From contig JAJECX010000019.1 of NCBI GenBank assembly GCA_022821805.1, forward strand, positions 1 to 49,746: DNA of 49,746 nt, read 5' to 3'. Position 1 is the first letter of the stretch; every line of letters starts with the position of its first letter. Origin of the DNA: Anaerolineae bacterium (lineage in GTDB: Bacteria > Chloroflexota > Anaerolineae > Aggregatilineales > Phototrophicaceae). The position numbers and the translations under genes are program-made. The notes under the pieces are model-generated. The model was not told the DNA's origin and made no database searches. It saw only the letters and a program-made list of their open reading frames with translations. Shown piece after piece: positions 15,310 through 22,964 of this stretch.

Positions 15310-15894
15310 TCAATTCAGCGCTTCTTCAACTATAGCGCAAAAACATGCGTGTAGCCGCAAATCGTCGGTTAATTCAGGGTGGAAGGCGGTCGCCAGCAGG
15401 CGCCCCTGGCGGACAGCGACAATGCGCCCATCGTCCAGCCGCGCCAGTATTTCCACCGCCGGTTCGACGGCGGTGACCACCGGCGCCCGGATGAAAACGG
15501 CGTGGAAGGGCGCGCCATCCAGCCCGGCGATCCGCAGTTCCGTTTCGAAGCTGTCAATCTGCCGACCAAAAGCATTGCGGTCCACGGTGATATCCATCGC
15601 GCCCAATATCGGCTGTTCATCAATGCCGATGTCTTTCGCCAGGAAGATCATGCCGGCGCAGGTGCCCCAGGTGGGCTTGGCTTCGGCGAAGCGCTGCAAT
15701 GGCGCGATCAAGCCGTATTCCGTCGCCAGCTTGCCGATGGTCGTGCTTTCGCCGCCTGGGATGATCAAGCCGTCGATCCCTTCCAGTTGATGCGGCAGGC
15801 GCGCCTCGACCGCCTCAACGCCGAGCCGCCGCAGCATCTTGATATGCTCAATGAAGGCGCCTTGCAGCGCCAATACGCCGATTTTCATCTTCAA
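15310..15894 (-). CDS. pdxT: pyridoxal 5'-phosphate synthase glutaminase subunit
   Basis: PdxT hydrolyses glutamine and passes ammonia to PdxS, which builds PLP from ribose 5-phosphate and glyceraldehyde 3-phosphate. The 194 residues are the normal length. GVLALQGAFIEH opens the chain, PGGES is at 46-50, the nucleophile C79 lies in TWGTCAGMIFLA, and H172/E174 in FHPELTDD complete the triad. A second possible start lies two codons downstream. PdxS is normally encoded beside PdxT, but no pdxS lies in this window; instead an acidic protein and a nucleotidyltransferase follow on the same strand. The tandem PLP decarboxylases at 37-40 kb are consumers of its product. Confidence 0.95.
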   Translation of the reverse strand: MKMKIGVLALQGAFIEHIKMLRRLGVEAVEARLPHQLEGIDGLIIPGGESTTIGKLATEYGLIAPLQRFAEAKPTWGTCAGMIFLAKDIGIDEQPILGAMDITVDRNAFGRQIDSFETELRIAGLDGAPFHAVFIRAPVVTAVEPAVEILARLDDGRIVAVRQGRLLATAFHPELTDDLRLHACFCAIVEEALN

Positions 15895-15970
15895 TCCTGA
15901 TACGCTCGATTTTCAATGAAAGATATATCCCTTTAAGTGAAGAAGTCATCTCGGCGATTTGATTTACCGT

Positions 15971-15994
15971 ACCACTATAATGTATTATAGCGGT
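15971..15994 (+). promoter_or_regulatory. palindromic operator over the toxin-antitoxin promoter
   Basis: The half-sites ACCACTATAAT and ATTATAGCGGT flank a GT centre and pair completely except for one position on each side. TATAAT at 15976-15981 inside the palindrome is a good -10 element, 39 bases before the antitoxin ATG. Such a palindrome over the promoter is the usual binding site for autorepression by a toxin-antitoxin complex. The structure is seen; its binding partner is inferred. Confidence 0.6.
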
Positions 15995-16019
15995 GCATCA
16001 TAAGACGAGGTGGCTAAGT

Positions 16020-16244
16020 ATGCCTGTCAAAAATAGTTATCATGACGAACGAACAACCACGCAACCTAAGGGTTCTATGCTTGGTCTTGACAACCTTTCG
16101 GCGGAGCAGCAGGACTTGCTGCGCGACATGCGCGTCAGTCTCAAACAAATGAAGCGCGGCGATTTGCTTCCCGCTCGCGAAACGTTGCGAGAGATTGAAC
16201 AGGAACAAGAAGCGGACGACAATGCGCGTATATCTGACGCCTAG
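16020..16244 (+). CDS. type II antitoxin of a RelE-like pair
   Basis: A 74-residue, highly charged protein encoded just before, and overlapping by 23 bases, a RelE-like toxin gene. The N-terminus is polar (MPVKNSYHDERTTTQ) and the rest is helical with many charges (LSAEQQDLLRDMRVSLKQMK, REIEQEQEADD). The order antitoxin first, the short length and the overlap are the standard type II layout. I do not recognise the antitoxin family, and no clear ribbon-helix-helix or HTH motif is visible. The start at 16020 has GAGGTGG upstream; an in-frame ATG at 15993 would lie within the leader. Likely autoregulated through the palindrome at 15971-15994. Confidence 0.7.
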   Translation: MPVKNSYHDERTTTQPKGSMLGLDNLSAEQQDLLRDMRVSLKQMKRGDLLPARETLREIEQEQEADDNARISDA

Positions 16245-16554
16245 GTTCCGATCGCAACTCAAGAAGCTACGAAAGACTTACCGTAAAGTCAATGATGATG
16301 TCGAAGAGCTTATTTCCGCGCTGGAAGCGGGAGATAGACCAGGAGTTCGGCTGCAAGGCGTTGAGGGACGGGAAGCGTACAAAGTAAGATTGCCGAATTC
16401 TTCTGCCAATATTGGCAAGCGCGGCGGCTTTAGAGTCGAGTATTATGTTGGCGCGCAGATTGTCTCTTTGTTTCTGATCTGGTCGAAGACCCAAGTCGAT
16501 GATCTCCCAATTGAGTTGACCCTACAGGTACTCCGCGAGGAAGTATTCGATTAG
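16222..16554 (+). CDS. RelE/ParE-superfamily toxin
   Basis: A 110-residue protein of the RelE fold: MRVYLTPRFRSQLKKLRKTY is the usual start with basic helix 1, then ALEAGDRPGVRLQGVEG, YKVRLPNSSANIGKRGGFRV and a beta strand VSLFLIWSKT. RelE-type toxins cleave mRNA on the ribosome, whereas ParE-type poison gyrase; the GKRGGFRV(E)YY segment resembles the RelE/HigB side. The start at 16222 lies inside the antitoxin frame, an overlap typical of coupled pairs; longer starts would read through antitoxin sequence. The frame is intact. Confidence 0.82.
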   Translation: MRVYLTPRFRSQLKKLRKTYRKVNDDVEELISALEAGDRPGVRLQGVEGREAYKVRLPNSSANIGKRGGFRVEYYVGAQIVSLFLIWSKTQVDDLPIELTLQVLREEVFD

Positions 16555-16606
16555 TTTGCTGCAATTCTTATCGCGCTTGAGCGTTTCAGCACGAATTCTT
16601 TCATGC

Positions 16607-17284
16607 TTAAGTCAGCACCTCCGCCCGAATCAGCTGCGCCAGGCTGTGGCCAATGATGCGGAATTCCCGCCCCAGCTGCAGTTGCATCGGTCCGTCAAAG
16701 GGCGCGACATGGATGACCTCGCAAACTTGACCGGGAACCAGCCCCAGCGCTTCAATATATTGCAGGCGGTCGAATTCGCGCGTAATCAAGCGGCTGATGC
16801 GGATCTTGCTGCCCGCGCCAATCTGCGACAGAAACTCGTCCCGGACCGGCGGCAGCCCGCCCTGCGCATCGGGTATCGGCTCGCCATGCGGGCAAACAGT
16901 GGGCGCGCCCGTCATCTCGTACATCCGCTGAACCACCGCCTCGCTCAGCCCGTCGCTCAGCCGCAGCGCCTCTTCGTGCGCGGTCAGCCAATTCATGCCC
17001 ATCACCGCTACAAGGAATGCCTCGGCGATGCGCTGGCGGCGTATATGTTTCAGCGCCTCAGTCTTGCCCCGTTCGGTGATGGTGATGCCCTGATACGGTT
17101 GATGCACCAGCAAGCCCAACTCGCTCAGCCGATTGACCATGCGGTTGACCGCCGGCGGACTGACGAACAGCCAATCAGCCAATTGCGAACTGGTGACGTT
17201 TTCCGATGCGCTCGGCTGCCGATCCAGCAGCCGATAAATCTCCGCCATATAAGCGCGCATCTTGCTGCTGAGCTCGTTCGACAT
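16607..17284 (-). CDS. DtxR/MntR-family metal-dependent regulator
   Basis: This 225-residue repressor would sense Fe2+ or Mn2+ and bind operator DNA. Residues 8-65 form the winged helix-turn-helix (VTSSQLADWLFVSPPAVNRMVNRLSELGLL). Residues 70-135 form the dimerisation domain with metal-ligand-type residues: HIRRQRIAEAFLV, HEEALRLSD and CPHGEPIPD. Residues 150-225 form a FeoA/SH3-like C-terminal domain. The CPHG-(N/E)PIP element is a family hallmark. No metal transporter gene adjoins it, so its target is unknown; a phosphoesterase gene lies upstream on the same strand 26 bases away. Confidence 0.9.
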   Translation of the reverse strand: MSNELSSKMRAYMAEIYRLLDRQPSASENVTSSQLADWLFVSPPAVNRMVNRLSELGLLVHQPYQGITITERGKTEALKHIRRQRIAEAFLVAVMGMNWLTAHEEALRLSDGLSEAVVQRMYEMTGAPTVCPHGEPIPDAQGGLPPVRDEFLSQIGAGSKIRISRLITREFDRLQYIEALGLVPGQVCEVIHVAPFDGPMQLQLGREFRIIGHSLAQLIRAEVLT

Positions 17285-17310
17285 CCATTCCTCAGATTCG
17301 CAGCGCCGAC

Positions 17311-18042
17311 TTACAAGCCGTGTTCCAGCCGCGTGATCAGGCGTTCCGGCATGTTGAAATCGAGCATGCGCTGCTGCACTGCCTGGACATCGTAGGGGAT
17401 GCGCCGGTGCTCGAAGACGCCGCTGCCGATATCGAGGATGCCATAGGCGGCGTCCGGATTCTGGTCGCGCGGCTGCCCGATGCTTCCGGGGTTGATGATC
17501 TGGCGCTGGCCGTTCAGCGTATGCGGCTCGTCGTAATGGGGCAGCGCCGATGCGGCGTCAGCGCTTTCATCAGCGAGCGTATAGATCACCGGCTGATGCG
17601 TATGCCCGACGAAACAGTAGGGCGTCTCAAAATGGGGGAAATTCAGGGTAGCTATGCTCGGCTCCAGGATATATTCCCAGATCGGCTCGCGCGGGCTGGC
17701 GTGCACCAGCGTATACTCGCCTATGACGAAGGTGACCGGCAGCGCTTCCAGCCAGCGCGTGTTTTCCTGCGTGAGCGTCTCCCGCGTCCATTCGACGGCG
17801 CGCCGCGCATCCGGATTAAAGGTGCGCACATCCAATCGGTTCAGCGCCGCCCAGTCATGGTTGCCAGCCAGGCAGAGTTGCGGCAGCGCCTTCAAGCGGT
17901 CGACGCATTCGTTGGGATCCGGACCATAACCGACGACATCGCCCAAACACCAGACGAAATCCCAAGCGCCCGCGCTATGCGCAAGCACAGCTTCAAAGGC
18001 GGTGTAATTGGCGTGGATGTCGGAGATGACCAGGATGCGCAT
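17311..18042 (-). CDS. calcineurin-like metallophosphoesterase
   Basis: A 243-residue two-metal phosphoesterase of the YfcE/MJ0936-like group. All metal motifs are present in order: D-x-H in ISDIHANYTAF, GD in CLGDVVGYGPDP, GNHD in LAGNHDWA, the late H in VHASPREP, and GHTH in VGHTHQPVI. Members of this group cleave phosphodiesters or phosphomonoesters, and some act on cyclic nucleotides or RNA ends; the substrate cannot be chosen here. It lacks a signal peptide, so it is cytoplasmic. The gene is followed at short distance by the DtxR-type regulator on the same strand. Confidence 0.9.
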   Translation of the reverse strand: MRILVISDIHANYTAFEAVLAHSAGAWDFVWCLGDVVGYGPDPNECVDRLKALPQLCLAGNHDWAALNRLDVRTFNPDARRAVEWTRETLTQENTRWLEALPVTFVIGEYTLVHASPREPIWEYILEPSIATLNFPHFETPYCFVGHTHQPVIYTLADESADAASALPHYDEPHTLNGQRQIINPGSIGQPRDQNPDAAYGILDIGSGVFEHRRIPYDVQAVQQRMLDFNMPERLITRLEHGL

Positions 18043-18910
18043 GAATGCCCTCTTCGCCTGCGATTTCAGCTAGCATCTTACCATGCTTTAGGGGGCGACG
18101 CACCTGACGGCTCGGCGCCGCTTGGCTTTCGCTAAGCCCACTGCCAAGGCGGGCGCGCGACCTGCGCGAAACGCCCGCGACGCCCGCCCACAAATCCCAA
18201 CACGTAGGGGCGACAGGCGGTCAGTGTCGAAGGGCTGTGTGTCTACGCGCCCTACACGACCTATCATGACGCCCGTCCGCCACACCAACGTACCTTAGGG
18301 GCGAGCCACCGGGTAGCGTAGACACTAACCTATGCTCGCCCGTACACGCATCTGCTGGAATTGCCAGGCGGACGGTCAGAGTCTAGCCGACCCTTTGTGA
18401 CCTCTGTGTTGCCTCGATTCCTACTTTCACAACTCTTCGTTGAACCCAAGCTGAAATCTTGCATAACGTGCGATTATTATGTAGGATTCTATTGCGGTGC
18501 GCGATCCCCGCGTTTCCTTGGCAGAAAGTATGCCCGACAGAGTTTGGGACGGAGGCGTTCTCACGAGCCGCTTGGCACTTAATTGATGCCCAAAAGTAGA
18601 TTAGGTCTTAGAACCTTTAAACGCCTCTGCACCGTTGTTTTGCTGGCTCAAGTTACAATCTGGATTCCACCTCCACTTTAGCATCTCGCGAAGCAGTGTT
18701 TTTGATTACGTTTCTCCCGCATTGCCACCCGGTTGTGTTTTTGTGGCTGTCCCGAATTAACGGGCGAGCAACTCTGTGGTGAAGAAAACTTCGCCGTCTC
18801 TGCCAAAGCGCGAAACTGCTGGCTCGACCCGCCGCCTCGCCCCTGCATTCGCGTATTCCACGCTTAAACATGTTATGATGGACTCATTCCAATGACAGAA
18901 GGAGGTCACG
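18043..18910. other. 868-base stretch without a convincing gene
   Basis: Between the phosphoesterase and NIPSNAP genes I find degenerate REP-like elements in the first 300 bases and then about 560 bases without a frame that looks coding. Short frames at 18361-18582 and 18653-18871 have no ribosome site and no family signal. AAGGAGG with a TTATGAT-like box just before 18911 belongs to the NIPSNAP gene. No tRNA-like fold was seen. Confidence 0.5.
18204..18341 (+). repeat. degenerate REP-like copies
   Basis: GTAGGGGCGAC at 18204-18214 is an intact left half whose right arm has decayed. A second variant has TTAG at 18295 and arms GGGCGAGC (18299-18306) and GCTCGCCC (18334-18341), but with a 27-base loop containing GCGTAGACACTAACCT. 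The reverse complement of that loop (AGTGTCTACGC) recurs near 30774-30786, beside another REP copy. Confidence 0.55.
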
Positions 18911-19228
18911 ATGTTTTTTGAATTGCGCGTTTATGCGATGCGGCCCGGGAAAGGCCCTGAATTTGTCAAGCTTATGGATGACGAACTCATTCCGTATCAG
19001 CGGTCCAAGGGTATGACCATTCTGGCGTCCTTTCTGAATGACGCGGAAGACACCTACGTCTGGATCCGCCGCTTCAAGGACGAAGCGGAAAAGGAAGCGC
19101 TCTACGATGCGGTGTATAACAATGACCACTGGCGGGATGAAATTGCGCCCAAGCTACCCGCGTTGATGGACGTCGATAATCTTGATGTTACCATTCTGCG
19201 GGCGACGCCGCGCTCGTATATGCAATAG
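18911..19228 (+). CDS. NIPSNAP-family protein
   Basis: A 105-residue alpha/beta-barrel (ferredoxin-like) protein. It opens with MFFELRVYAMRPGKGPEFVK, the standard NIPSNAP pattern ELR.Y...PGK...F, and continues with the W.R.F(K/D) segment YVWIRRFKDEAEKEALYDAV. A perfect AGGAGGT lies 7 bases before the ATG. Bacterial members are small cytoplasmic proteins of unclear function, sometimes monooxygenase-like in fold. It is followed 43 bases later by the acetamidase/formamidase gene on the same strand, so the two are probably cotranscribed. Confidence 0.88.
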   Translation: MFFELRVYAMRPGKGPEFVKLMDDELIPYQRSKGMTILASFLNDAEDTYVWIRRFKDEAEKEALYDAVYNNDHWRDEIAPKLPALMDVDNLDVTILRATPRSYMQ

Positions 19229-19271
19229 GGGCGTCGGCTCATCGTTTCGGATATGAGCGAGGAGACAATCC

Positions 19272-20198
19272 ATGGCCGAGCATTTTCTTGACGACAGCGT
19301 CATCCAGCCCTTTTGGGACAATTCGATCGCGCCGCGCCTCGAGATCGATAGTGGCGACGTGGTCGTATTTGACTGCCAGGAACCCAACGGGCAGGTCCAG
19401 CCCGACTGGACCGTGGCCGAATATGAAAAGGTTGACCGCAGCAGAGTCCATGCGCTAAACGGCTCGGTCTGGATCAACGGGGCGGCGCCTGGCGATGCGC
19501 TGGAGATTGACATCCTCGATCTGCAGCACAAGGGTTGGGGCTGGTCGGCGCATCGACCCGGGATCGGCCTTCTGCCGGAAGACTTTGAATACTCCTACTT
19601 TCATCAGTGGCGCGTTGATGGCAATACGATTTATTCGACGGAGCTTGATCACATTAGCCTGCCCTACGAGCCGCATACCGGCGTCGTCGGCGTCGCCCCG
19701 CGCGAGGACGGCCGCTTCAGCACCTTTCCGCCGCGCGCCAACGGCGGCAACCTTGATGTGCGCGACATGACCATCGGCTCGACCGTTTGGCTGCCCGTGC
19801 TGGTAAAGGGCGCTTTATTCGCCACCGGCGACTGTCACGCGGCGCAAGGGCAGGGCGAGGTCTGCATCACTGGCATTGAAGCGCCGATGACCATCACCAT
19901 GCGCTTCAAGCTGCTCAAAGGCGCGAATTTGCCCGAAGTGCAGCTGCGCCGTCCCAGCCCGGTGAGCAAGCTGGATACCTTGGGCTATCACATCACCACC
20001 GCGCACGGACCTGATCTCATGCAAAATGCCAAGAACGCCGTCCGCTACATGATCGACTGGCTGGAATCCAATCATCGCATGAGCCGCAGCCAAGCCTACA
20101 TCCTCTGCAGCGTCGCTGGCGACTTGAAGATCAGCTCGATAGTCGCCCCGCCAAATTATGTGGTGTCCTTCCACATGCCGTTGGCGGTGTTTGCTTAG
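19272..20198 (+). CDS. acetamidase/formamidase family hydrolase
   Basis: A 308-residue enzyme of the FmdA/AmdA family, which hydrolyses formamide, acetamide or related short amides to the acid and ammonia. Family blocks include PPRANGGNLDVRDMTIGSTV (the conserved GGN.D) and GDCHAAQGQGEVCITGIEAP, which carries the metal-binding D/H/E residues of the active site. The length is at the short end of the family. GAGGAGA precedes the ATG. It is cytoplasmic, with no signal peptide. Its neighbour NIPSNAP probably shares the transcript. The exact amide cannot be decided. Confidence 0.9.
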   Translation: MAEHFLDDSVIQPFWDNSIAPRLEIDSGDVVVFDCQEPNGQVQPDWTVAEYEKVDRSRVHALNGSVWINGAAPGDALEIDILDLQHKGWGWSAHRPGIGLLPEDFEYSYFHQWRVDGNTIYSTELDHISLPYEPHTGVVGVAPREDGRFSTFPPRANGGNLDVRDMTIGSTVWLPVLVKGALFATGDCHAAQGQGEVCITGIEAPMTITMRFKLLKGANLPEVQLRRPSPVSKLDTLGYHITTAHGPDLMQNAKNAVRYMIDWLESNHRMSRSQAYILCSVAGDLKISSIVAPPNYVVSFHMPLAVFA

Positions 20199-20252
20199 GT
20201 GCTAGTCAAATAGTTTGATTTCTAAGTGAAACGCCCTTTCGTCGTGGTATGT

Positions 20253-20277
20253 GTAGGGGCGACCTACCAGGTCGCCC
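20253..20277 (+). repeat. REP-like palindrome upstream of the RAYT gene
   Basis: GTAG head at 20253-20256, arm GGGCGAC (20257-20263), loop CTACCAG, arm GTCGCCC (20271-20277). It is a perfect copy in plus orientation, 26 bases before the transposase start. Confidence 0.9.
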
Positions 20278-20303
20278 GCGCAGATTACAATTGGAATTGC
20301 CCC

Positions 20304-20819
20304 ATGTCTCTACGACACTCATCCAAACCCTCGCGCCGGACAGTCCGCCTGCCAGGATATGACTACCGCCAAAGCGGAGCGTACTTCGTAACGATCTGCG
20401 CTTACCGGCAGGCTCGCCTCTTTGGCGAGATTCGTGAAAGCAATATGTTCATCAATGACCTGGGAATGACTGTTGAAGAATGCTGGCAGCAGATACGTCA
20501 TCTGCGCCCAAACATCGAATTGGATACTTTCGTCGTGATGCCAAATCATCTTCATGGAATACTCTCCATCTCTAATGGTGAGCCGGCAAATGATTCAGGA
20601 AGAAGGCTGGCGAAGGCTTCACTTGGTGTCATCATTGGTCAATTCAAGCGTGCTGTCACCATTTTAAGCAAGACGCTGGCGCAGCCTCCGGATCAACCCA
20701 TATGGCAGCGAAGCTTCTACGACCACATTATCCGCAATGAACGAGCCCTCGATGACATTCGAAAGTACATCGTCGAGAATCCCGGAAAGTGGCGCGAAGA
20801 TTCCTTGTACATGGAATAG
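20304..20819 (+). CDS. REP-associated tyrosine transposase (RAYT, Y1 type)
   Basis: A 171-residue single-domain HUH nuclease of the IS200/RAYT group. The RAYT-like opening RRTVRLPGYDYRQSGAYFVT is followed by the HUH motif H82-L-H84 in FVVMPNHLHGIL. The candidate catalytic tyrosine is Y139 in RSFYDHIIRNE, and the C-terminal IRKYIVENP is typical. RAYTs cut single-stranded REP hairpins at the GTAG side and are thought to spread them. The frame is intact. The start at 20304 is preferred because the longer frame from 20226 translates through the palindrome. REP copies flank the gene in inverted orientation at 20253 and 20847, as in described REPtrons. Activity is inferred. Confidence 0.88.
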   Translation: MSLRHSSKPSRRTVRLPGYDYRQSGAYFVTICAYRQARLFGEIRESNMFINDLGMTVEECWQQIRHLRPNIELDTFVVMPNHLHGILSISNGEPANDSGRRLAKASLGVIIGQFKRAVTILSKTLAQPPDQPIWQRSFYDHIIRNERALDDIRKYIVENPGKWREDSLYME

Positions 20820-20846
20820 CATAAGTCCAGTCTGTTGATGGATTGC

Positions 20847-20912
20847 GGGCGACCTGATAGGTCGCCCCTACAACTTTGCCCGGGTTAATCAGCCCAACAG
20901 GGCGCCCCCTAC
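20847..20912 (-). repeat. REP-like palindrome and partial copy downstream of the RAYT gene
   Basis: On the minus strand, a GTAG head (20871-20868), arm GGGCGAC, loop CTATCAG and arm GTCGCCC (ending at 20847) give a perfect copy, inverted relative to the one upstream of the transposase gene. A second GTAG head with a decayed arm (GGGGCGCC) ends at 20912, 41 bases away. The following spacers (CTACAACT..C..CGGG..AATCAGC) are repeated too, so this is a two-unit tandem. Confidence 0.8.
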
Positions 20913-20955
20913 AACTATCCGCGGGAAAATCAGCTTGGGGGGATAGGCGCCAACC

Positions 20956-21771
20956 CTACCGATTCTTCAGCCGCATCACCCAGTAAACGGGACGGCTCAG
21001 CAGCCACAGCAGCAGCATCTTGCCCACGCCATGATGTTTCCGGCAATAGACCAACATATCGCGGAAGAAAATGCTGGTGGCGAACCAACTTCGCGTCGAC
21101 GACTTTTCGTGATGCTTGATTCGCGCCTCCGCCAGAAATCGCATCGGCTTGCGATGACGCCGCGCCAAAGTTTCTTCGGGAAAGTAAAGCAGCAAGTCAT
21201 CATCCAGCCGAATATCGCCGCGCCGCATCATCACGCAAGAGCCGGGCATGACAGCCACATCGCGATCGCTGCGCCGATCCCAATTTGCGTATGTTACATG
21301 CTTCTCTCGCTTGCGCTTCAGCGTCGGCTGCAAATATCCCAGCAGCGAATAGCTCAGCAGCAGATCGCGGAAAGCGGGAATCCGCGCGCAGGTGCGCTGG
21401 ATACCGCCATCGGGGTAAGCCAGTTGGGCAGTCGCGCCGACATAGGCGGGATTTTCGAGCAAGAAGCGATGGATCAGCGCCAGCGCGTCCGAGGCGACCT
21501 CAGTGTCGGGATTGAGCAGCAGCGCGAAGTCGCCGTTTGCCGCTTCAATGCCGATATTGTTGCCGCCGCAAAACCAGGTATTGAGCGTCTGCGCCAACAG
21601 AATCACCTCGGGGAACGCGGCGCTTACCATGTCGGCGCTGCCATCGGAAGAGGCGTTGTCGACCACGATTACTTCCAGATCCAGCCCGACGCTCGCTCGC
21701 AGCGATAGCAAGCAGTTCCGCAGCAATTCGCGTGTGTTGTAGCTGACGATGACAACGGATAGGTCGGGCAC
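20956..21771 (-). CDS. family 2 glycosyltransferase (rhamnosyltransferase-like)
   Basis: A 271-residue GT-A fold enzyme. It starts with LSVVIVSYNTRELLRNCL and continues with VIVVDNASSDGSADMV (nucleotide binding), NTWFCGGNNIGIEAANGDF and LLLNPDTEV, whose NPD is the metal-binding acidic motif. A further PGSCVMMRRGDI..DDDLLLYFPE segment holds the expected catalytic acidic residues. WbbL-type rhamnosyltransferases look like this, with cell-surface polysaccharide or glycolipid as the likely product. The C-terminal 50 residues are basic with a hydrophobic stretch, suggesting membrane association. It stands alone between two REP clusters. Confidence 0.88.
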   Translation of the reverse strand: MPDLSVVIVSYNTRELLRNCLLSLRASVGLDLEVIVVDNASSDGSADMVSAAFPEVILLAQTLNTWFCGGNNIGIEAANGDFALLLNPDTEVASDALALIHRFLLENPAYVGATAQLAYPDGGIQRTCARIPAFRDLLLSYSLLGYLQPTLKRKREKHVTYANWDRRSDRDVAVMPGSCVMMRRGDIRLDDDLLLYFPEETLARRHRKPMRFLAEARIKHHEKSSTRSWFATSIFFRDMLVYCRKHHGVGKMLLLWLLSRPVYWVMRLKNR

Positions 21772-21856
21772 GATCGGGCTTCCTAGCCAGCGGCTCCTGC
21801 GGTCAAGTTAGTATAAAGCATAGCAGATGCAAGCCAACGCTACTGGCTGCGCGCAG

Positions 21857-21924
21857 TGTAGGGGTGACCTACCAGGTCGCCCGCCGGAGCGAAATAATGG
21901 CCGGGGCGACTTGCCACGTCGCTC
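21857..21924 (+). repeat. two tandem REP-like palindromes, 43-bp period
   Basis: Copy 1 spans 21857-21881 (GTAG, GGGTGAC, CTACCAG, GTCGCCC). Copy 2 spans 21900-21924 (GCCG, GGGCGAC, TTGCCAC, GTCGCTC). The spacing is 43 bases, close to the 42 of the cluster at 13887, and the spacer GCCGGAGCGAAATAATG resembles those elsewhere. They lie between the glycosyltransferase and LLM-oxidoreductase genes. Confidence 0.75.
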
Positions 21925-22023
21925 GCGAAGACACAACGATTTACCTGTTCACGTCGTATGGTTTTATCGCCGCATCTCCGTTAGCATTGGCTATGACTTC
22001 ACAGAAGCCACAGGGGGAAAATC

Positions 22024-22878
22024 ATGAAATTCGGAGTTGTGTTTCCGCAGACGCAAATCGGCGCAGATCCGACGGTTCTGCGCGATTTCGCGCAAGCGGC
22101 CGAAGGCATGGGCTACCATCATTTGCTCGCCTATGACCACGTCCTGGGCGCCAATCCCGATCGGCCCGGTTGGGAGCCGGGACGTCCCTATACCTACCAT
22201 GATATGTTTCACGAGCCATTCACCTTATTCTCCTGGATGGCCGGTTTCACCGAGACGATCGGCTTCATGACCGGCGTCTTGATCCTGCCGCAGCGGCAGA
22301 CGGCGCTGGTGGCGAAGCAGGCGACCCAGCTTGATTTGCTCTCCGACGGACGCTTCCGCATGGGCATCGGCATCGGCTGGAATGAAGTCGAGTACAACTC
22401 GCTCGGTTACGATTTCAGCACGCGCGGGGCCCGCTGCGAAGAGCAGATCGCGATTCTGCGCCAGTTGTGGACGCGCGAATTGGTCGATATCGAAGGGCAA
22501 TTCGAGAGTATTGACGACGCCGGCATCAATCCCTTGCCGAAGCAGCCGATTCCGATCTGGATCGGCGGCTATGCCGATGTCGTCTTGCGCCGCGCCGGGC
22601 GATTGAGCGATGGCTATCTGGCGCAGGAGGGACCGGCGGAAAACGCCAAGCCGATGACCGAGGCTTTCTTTGCCTATGCCGAAGAAGCGGGCCGCGCCGG
22701 GCAAGTTGGCTTGCATACGCGTCTGCGGACGGAGCATACGCCCGAAAGAGAATGGGAAGCGCTTGTCGCCGGCTGGCAGGCCATCGGCGCCACCGAGCTG
22801 GCGGTTTATCCTCACGGCGAGGCGCTCGACGATTACCTCGCGCGCCTGCAGCGCTTCAAAGATATGTTCGGCGTCTAG
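22024..22878 (+). CDS. LLM-class F420-dependent oxidoreductase
   Basis: A 284-residue TIM-barrel enzyme of the bacterial luciferase-like superfamily, most like the F420-dependent Rv2161c-type group. Typical blocks are MKFGVVFPQTQIGADP, AEGMGYHHLLAYDHV, GFMTGVLILPQRQTALVAKQ, LSDGRFRMGIGIGWNEVEY and PIPIWIGGYA. It would transfer hydride between reduced coenzyme F420 (or FMN) and an unknown substrate. GGGG precedes the ATG by a few bases. The stop codon TAG is part of the head of a REP element starting at 22875. No F420 biosynthesis genes are in the window. Confidence 0.88.
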   Translation: MKFGVVFPQTQIGADPTVLRDFAQAAEGMGYHHLLAYDHVLGANPDRPGWEPGRPYTYHDMFHEPFTLFSWMAGFTETIGFMTGVLILPQRQTALVAKQATQLDLLSDGRFRMGIGIGWNEVEYNSLGYDFSTRGARCEEQIAILRQLWTRELVDIEGQFESIDDAGINPLPKQPIPIWIGGYADVVLRRAGRLSDGYLAQEGPAENAKPMTEAFFAYAEEAGRAGQVGLHTRLRTEHTPEREWEALVAGWQAIGATELAVYPHGEALDDYLARLQRFKDMFGV

Positions 22879-22942
22879 GGGCGACACGGTAAGTTGCCCG
22901 CCGGAGCGGCAAGAGATGTAGGGGCGACACGGTGTGTCGCTC
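22875..22942 (+). repeat. two tandem REP-like palindromes, first one overlapping a stop codon
   Basis: Copy 1 spans 22875-22899 (CTAG head, GGGCGAC, ACGGTAA, GTTGCCC). Its CTAG contains the TAG stop of the LLM gene. Copy 2 spans 22918-22942 (GTAG, GGGCGACAC, GGT, GTGTCGCTC). They are 43 bases apart. Confidence 0.8.
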
Positions 22943-22964
22943 GAAAACCGGCAATGACGACATA

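Noticed and set aside
18409..18470. tRNA-like GGTTCAA segment on the minus strand
   Set aside because: The flanking bases do not form a T-arm stem and no acceptor or anticodon arm can be built.
18361..18871. Two short frames in the gap before the NIPSNAP gene
   Set aside because: No ribosome-binding sites, no family resemblance, and odd composition; more likely non-coding.
20226..20303. Longer N-terminus for the RAYT protein
   Set aside because: It would translate the REP palindrome, and the RAYT family start fits MSLRHSSKPSRRTVRLPG at 20304.
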